DNA of 64,000 nucleotides from Ilumatobacter fluminis (GTDB lineage Bacteria > Actinomycetota > Acidimicrobiia > Acidimicrobiales > Ilumatobacteraceae): contig NZ_SOAU01000001.1 of assembly GCF_004364865.1 (NCBI RefSeq), forward strand, positions 434,001-498,000, read 5' to 3'. Below the pieces are notes generated by a model. The model ran no database searches. It was not told where the DNA came from and worked only from the letters and a program-made list of their open reading frames with translations. The stretch's first letter is position 1; each line of letters begins with the position of its first letter. A program made the translations under genes and the position numbers. Shown in pieces: positions 34,181 to 41,343 of this stretch.

Positions 34181-35071
34181 TCAATCGTCCTGGTTGCGGA
34201 GGAACTGTTCGACTTCGTCGACGAGGATGCCGGGGTCGGTGTCGTCGATCGACTCGAACGTCTCCTCGTCGAGTTCGGGCTCGTCGTCGGCCATCTCATC
34301 GACCATCTCCTCGAGCCGCGAGACGTAGGTGACGAGGTCGTCGTCGTCGGAGATCAGGGCGGCGACCTTCGCGTCGTAGTCGGCGATCTCGGACGCGACG
34401 CCGGCCACCGGCGCCGGGGTGCCCATCATCGTGCACGACTTCTCGAGCAGGGCGAACGTCGCCCGCGGCGACGGCAGCTGTGCGGCGTAGCCCGGAACGG
34501 CCGCCCACAGCGACGCCGTCGGGAAACCGTTGTTCGACAGGGCTTCGTGCAGCACGCCGACGATGCCGGTCGGGCCCTCGTAGCGCGAACGCTCGAGATC
34601 GAAGCGGTCGATCAGGTCGGGGTCGGTGGCCGTTCCGATCACCTGGGTGCGGCGCGTGTGCGGCACGTCGGCGAGGAGCGCACCGAGCGTGAACGCCATG
34701 CGGGCGCCGACGCGGTCGGCGATCACGACGATCTGCTCACAGAACGTGCGCCACTTCAGCGCCGGCTCCGGTCCGAGGACCAGCACCACGTCGGTGCCGG
34801 GCGTGGTGGCGCCCCACACGCCGACGGTCGGCCACACGATCGACCGGTTGCGTTCGTCGTCGAGCGTGACGTGCGGCCGGACGGTCGCGAAGTCGGTGAA
34901 TGGCTCGGGGTCGATCTCGGCGAGCGGCACGGCGCCCGACGTCTCGATCAGGGTGCGGACGGCGGTCGAAGCCGCGTCGCCCGCGTCGTTCCAGCCGGTG
35001 AACGCCGCCACGACGACAGGGTTCGTGAGCGAGATCGCGTCGACTCCGGGCAGCCATCGCACGTGCTCCAT
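34181..35071 (-). CDS. PAC2 family protein (proteasome-assembly-chaperone-like)
   Basis: A 296-aa PAC2-family protein. VVVAAFTGWNDAGDAASTAVRTL, the mid-region VVLVLGPEPALKWRTFCEQIV, GALLADVPHTRRTQVIGTA, YEGPTGIVGVLHEALSNNGFPTASLWAAVPGYAAQLPSPRATFALLEK and the acidic C-terminal tail are as in actinobacterial members. Those often lie near proteasome genes; none are in this window. The molecular role is unknown. GAGG at a good distance favours the ATG at 35071 over a GTG at 35080. Confidence 0.9.
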   Translation of the reverse strand: MEHVRWLPGVDAISLTNPVVVAAFTGWNDAGDAASTAVRTLIETSGAVPLAEIDPEPFTDFATVRPHVTLDDERNRSIVWPTVGVWGATTPGTDVVLVLGPEPALKWRTFCEQIVVIADRVGARMAFTLGALLADVPHTRRTQVIGTATDPDLIDRFDLERSRYEGPTGIVGVLHEALSNNGFPTASLWAAVPGYAAQLPSPRATFALLEKSCTMMGTPAPVAGVASEIADYDAKVAALISDDDDLVTYVSRLEEMVDEMADDEPELDEETFESIDDTDPGILVDEVEQFLRNQDD

Positions 35072-35145
35072 CGGCCTCACACTACCGGCGTGTACGAGGG
35101 TGCCTGTCCGTGTCGGGCGTCGGTCGCCGGGTAGCGTCGGGCCGC

Positions 35146-35577
35146 GTGACCGTCGAGATCAGCCAGTGCTCGCACGTCGACGACGAACTCGTCGCGGCGT
35201 TCGCCCACCTCATCCCGCAGCTGTCGTCCTCGTCGCCGCCGCCCGACGCGGAAGCGCTGGGTGCGATCGTCGACAACCCACACTCGGTGTTGTTCCTCGC
35301 TCGCCTCGACGGCGCGATCGTCGGCAGCCTGACGCTCGCGTTCTACCGCATCCCGACCGGGGTGAAGGCGTGGATCGAAGACGTCGTCGTCGACGACGTG
35401 GCACGGGGGAACGGCGTCGGTGAGGCGCTGAACCGGGCCGCGCTCGACGAGGCCGCACAACGTGGCGCCAAGAACGTCAGCCTCACCAGCCGCTCCACCC
35501 GCGAAGCCGCCAACCGCCTCTACCAACGCATCGGCTTCGAGCTCTACGACACCAACCTCTACCGCTACAAACTCTGA
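35146..35577 (+). CDS. GNAT-family N-acetyltransferase
   Basis: A 143-aa acetyltransferase with the GNAT core: LFLARLDGAIVGSLTLAFYR, IEDVVVDDVARGNGVGEALNRAALDEA (acetyl-CoA-binding RGNGVG, a Q/RxxGxG/A variant) and SLTSRSTREAANRLYQRIGFELYDTNLYRYKL. The substrate is unknown. The GTG at 35146 gives normal length; the upstream extension to 35110 is unlikely. Its stop codon abuts a palindromic element at 35578. Confidence 0.88.
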   Translation: MTVEISQCSHVDDELVAAFAHLIPQLSSSSPPPDAEALGAIVDNPHSVLFLARLDGAIVGSLTLAFYRIPTGVKAWIEDVVVDDVARGNGVGEALNRAALDEAAQRGAKNVSLTSRSTREAANRLYQRIGFELYDTNLYRYKL

Positions 35578-35650
35578 CCAGAAGGGGTCAGGCACCTTCT
35601 GGTCGGTCGATGGTGACCGCACAGGTCCTGGCGAGCACAGAAGGTGCCTG
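35578..35650. repeat. Paired palindromic element split by IS30 (left part)
   Basis: The arm at 35578-35602 is identical to the 25-mer at 15585. It starts directly after the acetyltransferase stop codon. The opposite arm begins at 35638, is broken after CCTG at 35650, and resumes as CTGACCCC at 36863-36876, directly before the HEAT gene's stop codon. Removing the insert and one CTG restores the arm, except for its outermost base. Confidence 0.9.
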
Positions 35651-36862
35651 GCTGGGTTCCGAGGGTCGTTGCAACACCTTGATCTTTTGGAGGTGTTCAT
35701 GCCGAGACAGCGTGTTGCTGATGAGGTTCGTTGTTGGGTGTGGTTGTTGGTGGCCGATGGTCACACACAAGCTGGGGTGGCTCGACGGTTCGGGTTGTCT
35801 TCGACAACGGTGCGTCGGATTGCTCATGATCCCGAGGTGGAGAAACAGGTTCGTGACACATCAGTGAGCCGGTTGACGTTGACCGACCGGGAAGAGATCT
35901 CTCGTGGGATCGTGGAAGGGGTTTCCAACGCTGAGATCGCGCGTCGGATTGATCGGCATCGTTCAACGGTGGGCCGTGAGATCAACAACAACGGTGGCCG
36001 CGACGAGTATCGGGCGGTTGCTGCGCATCTGGCCGCTCAGCAGCGTGCGAAGCGACCGAAGTTGTTCAAGTTCGAGCAGTTCCCGTTGCTGGCGATGGTG
36101 GTTGCGTGCTGGCTTGATCTCGAGCAGTGGTCGCCGGAACAGATCAGTGCCAGGCTGGTGCTCGAGTTTCCCGACGACGAGACGATGCGAGTGTCCCCCG
36201 AAACGATCTATCGAGCGTTGTATGTGCATGGTCGGGGCGGGCTCCGTAAAGAACTCGCTGCGTGTCTACGTACTCAACGTCAGCATCGCCGGGCCCGCCC
36301 GGTCACGGCTCGGAACCGGGACCAGTCCTCGATCCCGGACCTGGTGTCGATCGCGGAACGTCCCGACGACATCGAGGACCGTCTGGTGCCTGGCCATTGG
36401 GAAGGCGATCTGATCATGGGTCGCAACAACGGCTCCCAGGTCGGCACGCTCGTGGAGCGCACCACCGGACTCGTGATGCTGTCCAAACTTGGCACCAAAC
36501 AAGCCGATCACGTCGCGGACGCGATCGCAGCACGTGTCCGAACCCTGCCGGCCGTGCTGCAGGGAACACTCACCTGGGATCGCGGCACCGAAATGGCTGC
36601 TCACCGCCGGTTCACGATGGCCACCGACATGAAGGTGTACTTCTGCGACCCGCACGCTCCCTGGCAACGAGGCAGCAACGAAAACATCAACGGGCTGCTA
36701 CGCCAATACCTACCCAGAGACAGTGACCTGTCCCAGTTCAGCCAAGAACAACTCGACGCGATCGCTCACAAACTCAACAACCGGCCACGCAAACGCCACA
36801 GCTTCCTGACACCATTAGAAGTCTTCGACCAACTCGTGTTGCACTGACCACTGGAATCCAGC
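35651..36862 (+). mobile_element. IS30-family insertion sequence
   Basis: A 1212-bp element with one transposase gene. Terminal inverted repeats are GCTGGGTTCCGAGGGTCGTTG on the left (shown in part) and a similar right end; about 21 of the outer 26 bases match. CTG is duplicated at 35648-35650 and 36863-36865. It landed inside a palindromic intergenic repeat, in keeping with the known preference of IS30 for palindromic targets. The element looks intact and could be active. Confidence 0.93.
35699..36847 (+). CDS. IS30-family transposase
   Basis: A 382-aa transposase. Two N-terminal helix-turn-helix regions (GHTQAGVARRFGLSSTTVRRIA; LTLTDREEISRGIVEGVSNAEIARRIDRHRSTVGREI) bind the ends. The DDE domain shows GHWEGDLIMG (first Asp), LTWDRGTEMA (second Asp) and HAPWQRGSNENINGLLRQYLPR (Glu), all intact. 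GGAGG at 35689 precedes the ATG at 35699; the longer open frame upstream lies in the acetyltransferase gene. Codon use is less GC-biased than that of neighbours (for example GTT, GGT), a sign of a mobile gene. Confidence 0.97.
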   Translation: MPRQRVADEVRCWVWLLVADGHTQAGVARRFGLSSTTVRRIAHDPEVEKQVRDTSVSRLTLTDREEISRGIVEGVSNAEIARRIDRHRSTVGREINNNGGRDEYRAVAAHLAAQQRAKRPKLFKFEQFPLLAMVVACWLDLEQWSPEQISARLVLEFPDDETMRVSPETIYRALYVHGRGGLRKELAACLRTQRQHRRARPVTARNRDQSSIPDLVSIAERPDDIEDRLVPGHWEGDLIMGRNNGSQVGTLVERTTGLVMLSKLGTKQADHVADAIAARVRTLPAVLQGTLTWDRGTEMAAHRRFTMATDMKVYFCDPHAPWQRGSNENINGLLRQYLPRDSDLSQFSQEQLDAIAHKLNNRPRKRHSFLTPLEVFDQLVLH

Positions 36863-36876
36863 CTGACCCCTTCTGG

Positions 36877-37500
36877 TCAGGTGTCGACTTCGCCTTCGGC
36901 TCGGCGGAGATCTTCGGCGGCTTGGCGGACCTGCCAGTCGCGGTCGGTGAGGGCGCGTTCGATGGCGGCGGCCACCTCGGGGCCCTCGAAGGGGGCGAGC
37001 GCGAGCACCGCCCGTCGACGGATCTGTGGCTTGTCGTCGCAGGCCTGCAGGATCGCCGGCAACCCGGCCGGGTGACCGATCGCGCCGAGCGCCGCAGCGG
37101 ACGCCTCTCTCACGAGCGGTGCATCGTGGTCGGTCGCGAGCGTGGCGAGCCGCTGGACCACCGCGAGGTCGGGGTCGTCGCTCGTCTCGAGCTGTTCACC
37201 GCACGCCCAGGCCGCGACCTCGACCACGTCGGGGTCGGCGTCGTCGAGGGTGGCCAGCAGGTCGACGTCGGGACGGCGGGCCGCCAGCTCGGCCGCCCGG
37301 CGGCGCACCAACGTGTCGGGATCGAGCAATGCCTGACCCAACAGGCCGCCGTCGAGCGCGTCGCACCGTTCGAGCGCACCGAGCGCCGCTTCGCGCACGC
37401 GCCCTTCCGGGTCGCCCCACGCGGCGCGTGCGGCGTCGGCGTCGCCGGTGTGGCCGGCGAGGACGGCGGCGCGCCGTCGGGTCGAGGTGTCGGTGCTCAC
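36877..37500 (-). CDS. HEAT-repeat protein
   Basis: A 207-aa soluble protein of about six HEAT-type repeats, for example DPDTLVRRRAAELAARRPD, DPDVVEVAAWACGEQL, APLVREASAAALGAIG, KPQIRRRAVLALAPFEGPEVAAAIERAL and RDWQVRQAAEDLRRAEGE. Such alpha-solenoids are protein-binding scaffolds, and no catalytic motif is visible. The GTG start overlaps the stop of the small membrane protein gene upstream (GTGA). Confidence 0.85.
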   Translation of the reverse strand: MSTDTSTRRRAAVLAGHTGDADAARAAWGDPEGRVREAALGALERCDALDGGLLGQALLDPDTLVRRRAAELAARRPDVDLLATLDDADPDVVEVAAWACGEQLETSDDPDLAVVQRLATLATDHDAPLVREASAAALGAIGHPAGLPAILQACDDKPQIRRRAVLALAPFEGPEVAAAIERALTDRDWQVRQAAEDLRRAEGEVDT

Positions 37501-37793
37501 TGCTGCAACAGGTTGGTCATCCAGATCACGGCCCACGCGACTGCGAAGGCGGTGATGATGGCGGACAGGACACCGATCAGGACGGCGATCCCGCCGCTCG
37601 TCGCGAGCGCCACGATGCGTCGAATGATGCCGGGTCGTCGGTAGATCGGAGCGTCGACGTGATCGACGACGATGCCGGACGAAGAGCGAGCTGAGACGCT
37701 GCGTGGTGTTCGCGGCTCGGCTCTGGCAGGCTTACGCCACCCGGTCAGCAGGAGAGCGGCGATCGCCAGACCGGCGATGAATGCGGCTCTCAC
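37497..37793 (-). CDS. Small two-helix membrane protein
   Basis: About 98 aa with an N-terminal hydrophobic helix (AAFIAGLAIAALLL), a basic cytoplasmic-type loop (RKPARAEPRTPR) and a C-terminal helix pair region (GGIAVLIGVLSAIITAFAVAWAVIWMTNLL). I do not recognise a family. Its stop overlaps the HEAT-protein start, supporting a real, coupled gene. The start is uncertain: GTG at 37793 avoids overlap with the divergent PDZ-Lon gene, while GTG at 37832 would overlap it by 11 bases. Confidence 0.6.
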   Translation of the reverse strand: MRAAFIAGLAIAALLLTGWRKPARAEPRTPRSVSARSSSGIVVDHVDAPIYRRPGIIRRIVALATSGGIAVLIGVLSAIITAFAVAWAVIWMTNLLQQ

Positions 37794-37821
37794 CGTGAGA
37801 CCGTCGACCGAAAGCGCGAGT

Positions 37822-39078
37822 GTGACCGACACCAGACCACAGACCCTACCCCCGCCGCCTCCATCGGGCGGGGCGCCGCTCACCCACGTCGAGACGACGG
37901 GTGAGGCGGCCGATCGGGTCGGTCTGACGGTCGGTTCGTCCCGCCATCGGCTCTGGACGTTCCCGCTCGTCGCCGTGTCGTTCCTCGTGCTCGCGTGCAT
38001 CGCCGTGTTCGCCGTGCTGCCGTCCGACTGGGTCGCCGAGGAGTACAACGCACGGGTCGACGAGATGCAGCCGGCGCCATATGCGCGGGTGCCCGCGTCG
38101 GCGCAGCCGGTCACCGACCGGATCGCCGTCGGTCAGATCGACGACGTGGCGCCGCAGTACCCGCCCGAGGGTGACTTCTACTTCGTGACGATCACCGAGC
38201 CGTCGCAGTCGATCCTGTCGTGGCTGGTCGGTCGCAACGATCCGGCCATCCAGTTCCTGACCGAGGAAGCGAAGTACGGCTTCCAGACGCCGCAGCAGCG
38301 TCGCACGTTCGCGCTCGAGCAGATGCGCACGTCCGAGCAGGTCGCCCAGTTCGTGGCCCTCCAACGGTTGGGATACGACGTCGAACTCGTGCTCGGCGAC
38401 GTCCTGATCCAAGACATGGTGTGTCTGGTGCCGAGCGAGGACGGCCTCGAGTGTCTCGAGTGGAGCCCGTCCGACGAGGTGCTCGACCCGGGCGACCGGA
38501 TCCTCGAAGTCGACGGTGAACCGATCGACGGGGTCGAAGACCTGAGCCGCCTGCTCGAGGGACTCGAGCCGGGCGACACGGTGCCGATGCTCATCGAGCG
38601 ACCCGGCGACGGCGAGATCGAGGTCGACGTGGAGCTGACGTCGTCGCCCGAAGAACCGGACCGGACGATCGTCGGCTTCTACCCGTTCGACACACGTCGG
38701 GTCGAGCTGCCCTTCGAACTCGACATCGACACCGGCACGATCGGCGGCCCGTCGGCTGGGTTGGCATTCACTCTGACCTTGATCGACGAGTTGAGCGAGG
38801 GCGAACTGACCGGCGGCGGGCGAGTGGCCGTCACCGGCACGATCGAACTCGACGGGTCGGTCGGCGCCATCGGTGGCCTCCGGCAGAAGGCATCCGCAGT
38901 CGCGCAGACCGGCGTCGATCTGTTCATCGTGCCGGCGAGCCAGAGCGACGAGGACATCGAGGCGGCACGCGAGTCGGGCGGCGACGACCTGACGATCGTC
39001 CCGGTCGCCACCCTCGACGAGGCGCTCGAGGTGCTGGCCGAGTACGGCGGCGACCCGATCCCGGCCGTCGCAGGCTGA
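37822..39078 (+). CDS. Membrane PDZ-Lon (S16) serine protease, YlbL-like
   Basis: A 418-aa protease. A proline-rich cytoplasmic N-terminus leads to one membrane helix (LWTFPLVAVSFLVLACIAVFAVLP). The PDZ region (GDRILEVDGEPIDGVEDLSRLLEGLEPGDTV) follows. The C-terminal Lon-type domain has the Ser-Lys dyad: IGGPSAGLAFTLTLIDELS (Ser) and GAIGGLRQKASAVAQTGVDLFIVPA (Lys). The order fits YlbL-type PDZ proteases of Gram-positive bacteria. It is divergent from the small membrane protein. Confidence 0.92.
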   Translation: MTDTRPQTLPPPPPSGGAPLTHVETTGEAADRVGLTVGSSRHRLWTFPLVAVSFLVLACIAVFAVLPSDWVAEEYNARVDEMQPAPYARVPASAQPVTDRIAVGQIDDVAPQYPPEGDFYFVTITEPSQSILSWLVGRNDPAIQFLTEEAKYGFQTPQQRRTFALEQMRTSEQVAQFVALQRLGYDVELVLGDVLIQDMVCLVPSEDGLECLEWSPSDEVLDPGDRILEVDGEPIDGVEDLSRLLEGLEPGDTVPMLIERPGDGEIEVDVELTSSPEEPDRTIVGFYPFDTRRVELPFELDIDTGTIGGPSAGLAFTLTLIDELSEGELTGGGRVAVTGTIELDGSVGAIGGLRQKASAVAQTGVDLFIVPASQSDEDIEAARESGGDDLTIVPVATLDEALEVLAEYGGDPIPAVAG

Positions 39079-39174
39079 CGACCCGGATCGGCCGGCCGGC
39101 CGGGCTTGTGGATTCCTCGCTCCGCGTGCTCTGATTGACGCCATTGGCGGCCGGGCGGCGTTTACGCTGATGGG

Positions 39175-41274
39175 ATGGCTGCATCACTCTCGCGCCCAGA
39201 CCCCTCCTCACCGTCGTCGGTGGCCGAGGCGTCGTTCAACACCGCGCGTCGCGGCTTCAATTCCGACGAGGTCCGCGCGTTCCTGGTGTCGGTCGCTGCC
39301 GAGATGGGCCGGTTGCAGGAGCGCGAGCGTCAGCTCGAAGCCGAGCTCCGCCAGGCCAAGGAAGCGGTCACCGATGTCGAACTCGACGACGACACGGTGA
39401 CGAAGATGCTCGGTGAGGAAACCCTGCGGGTGCTCCAGACCGCACGCGAGTCGGCGTCGCAGATCCGTGTCCGGGCCGAGGAGAACGCCGCCCGCACACT
39501 GCGAGAAGCCGCCGAGGAAGCGAACCGTCTCCGCCAGGACATCGAGGTCGAGGTCGCCCGCAAGCGCCAGGACGCCACCTCCGACGCCGAAGCCGAAGTC
39601 GCGCTGGCCAAGCAGCAGGGCCGCGAGATGGTGAATGAGGCTCGGGCGTATCGCGAGCGGGTGCTCGCCGACCTCGATCGCCGCACGACGCTCGCCCGTC
39701 AGCAGATCGAGGAACTGATCCACGGCCGCGATCGCCTCCTGCAGGTGTTCGAGCGGGCCCGGCTGGTCGCCGTCGACGTCACGAGCGAGCTGAAGGCGGT
39801 CGACTCGCCCGACGAACTGGTCAACCTGGCGCCCACCACCGGCCCCGTCCCGATCATGGTGCCGCACCAGCGGCAGCCCGAGCCGGAGCCCGAGCCCGAA
39901 CCGGCGGTCGACATCGACTCGACCGACGCGATCGACGTGCCCGATCTGACCGACACGATCGACGACGACACCCAGAGCGACGACCTCGGGCCGACTCACG
40001 ACGACACGGTCGCCGACGAGGTGCCCACCGACGACCCGGCCGACGCCGCCGAGACGGTCGACGCGGACGATGACACGACCGCGATCGACTCCGACGACGC
40101 AGTCGACACCGGAGACGCGATCGACACCGATGAAGCGATCGACACGGTCGAGATCGTCGAGTCGGCCGAGGACGCCGCCGAGACGGAGACCGTCGACGTC
40201 ACCGACACCGACGAGTCCGACGACAGCGATGAGCACGACGACAGCGCCGACGCCGTCGACTCGCCTGATGATCAGGCCGACGACGAGACGCCGTCGAAGG
40301 ACGACACCAACGTCGTGTCGCTCTTCCGTGGCCGTCCGACCCCGGCCGAGACGGCCGTCGCCGACGATCACCCCTCCACCGAGGTCCCCGTCATCACTGA
40401 CGAGACCCCGGCTCCGGCCGGCGAACGCACCGACAAGCCCGACGTCGGCGGCATCTTCGAGCGCCTCCGCCACGAGGTGCCACACGCGTCGACGACCGTC
40501 GAACCCGACGCAACGACCGACGCACCGGCCGACGACCCGCACGACGAGGTCGAGCCCGACGAGGTGACAGCCGACGCCTCCGACGAGGTCGAGGCCGCCG
40601 CAGCGCCGACGCCGTTCACCCGACGCGAAGAGGCGCTCGTCCCGCTGATCGTCGCCGGCGCCCGCCGCCTCAAGCGAGTCCTCGCCGACGAGCAGAACGA
40701 GGCACTCGACACCCTGCGCCAGCGCGAACCCGTCATCGCCCTCGACGCCGTCGCCCCCGCCCTCGACGATCACGCCGCTGCCTACACCGCCGCCCTCGCC
40801 GAGGAGTTGCTCGAGGCAGCGGTCGCCGGGGCAGCCGAAGCCGGCGCCAACGACACCAAGAACCTGCGCACCAAGCTCGGCAAGGCAGGCGCCCTCGACG
40901 ACGCCCATGAACGTCTTCGGCTGGCGCTCGTGACCCCACTGCGCGACCGGCTCGGTCGGGCGATCACCGACGGCGACGGCGACAACGACGACATCACCAA
41001 GCGGGTCCGTGCGGTCTACCGCGAGTGGAAGACGCAGCACATCGACGACGAACTCGACGACGTCTTCCGGCGTGCGTTCGCCGGTGGGCTGGCCGTCACG
41101 GTCGAACCCGGCACGCCACTGATGTGGACGATCGACCCGTCGACGTCGGCGTGTCCCGACTGCGAGGACAACTCACTGTCGGGCGCAGTCCCGTCGGGCG
41201 ACGCGTTCCCGACCGGCCATCAGGCGGCGCCGGCGCATCCCGGCTGTCGGTGTCTGACGCTGCCGCAGTCCTGA
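39175..41274 (+). CDS. DivIVA-domain protein fused to a phage gp7/Mu-F-like C-terminal domain
   Basis: A 699-aa protein with three parts. Residues about 15-200 are a DivIVA-like segment (EASFNTARRGFNSDEVRAFLVSVAAEM) and a long coiled coil. Residues 220-480 are a very acidic, Asp/Thr-rich disordered stretch with DAID/DTDEA repeats. The last 190 residues are helical and end in CPDCED at about 660-665, GDAFPTGH and HPGCRC at 688-693. That Cys/His ending is the mark of SPP1 gp7 / Mu F head-morphogenesis proteins. DivIVA proteins mark curved membrane and poles; the fusion suggests a structural or peptide-binding role. Function is inference. Confidence 0.82.
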   Translation: MAASLSRPDPSSPSSVAEASFNTARRGFNSDEVRAFLVSVAAEMGRLQERERQLEAELRQAKEAVTDVELDDDTVTKMLGEETLRVLQTARESASQIRVRAEENAARTLREAAEEANRLRQDIEVEVARKRQDATSDAEAEVALAKQQGREMVNEARAYRERVLADLDRRTTLARQQIEELIHGRDRLLQVFERARLVAVDVTSELKAVDSPDELVNLAPTTGPVPIMVPHQRQPEPEPEPEPAVDIDSTDAIDVPDLTDTIDDDTQSDDLGPTHDDTVADEVPTDDPADAAETVDADDDTTAIDSDDAVDTGDAIDTDEAIDTVEIVESAEDAAETETVDVTDTDESDDSDEHDDSADAVDSPDDQADDETPSKDDTNVVSLFRGRPTPAETAVADDHPSTEVPVITDETPAPAGERTDKPDVGGIFERLRHEVPHASTTVEPDATTDAPADDPHDEVEPDEVTADASDEVEAAAAPTPFTRREEALVPLIVAGARRLKRVLADEQNEALDTLRQREPVIALDAVAPALDDHAAAYTAALAEELLEAAVAGAAEAGANDTKNLRTKLGKAGALDDAHERLRLALVTPLRDRLGRAITDGDGDNDDITKRVRAVYREWKTQHIDDELDDVFRRAFAGGLAVTVEPGTPLMWTIDPSTSACPDCEDNSLSGAVPSGDAFPTGHQAAPAHPGCRCLTLPQS

Positions 41275-41343
41275 GCGGCAGCCGAGTCGTCGGCGCCGTC
41301 CGACGTCCCGCCGTCGACGGACCCCGTTAGCCTCCAGGGCGAC

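Noticed and set aside
39175-41274. Prophage, suggested by the gp7-like terminus
   Set aside because: No portal, terminase, capsid or integrase gene is nearby; neighbours are core genes.
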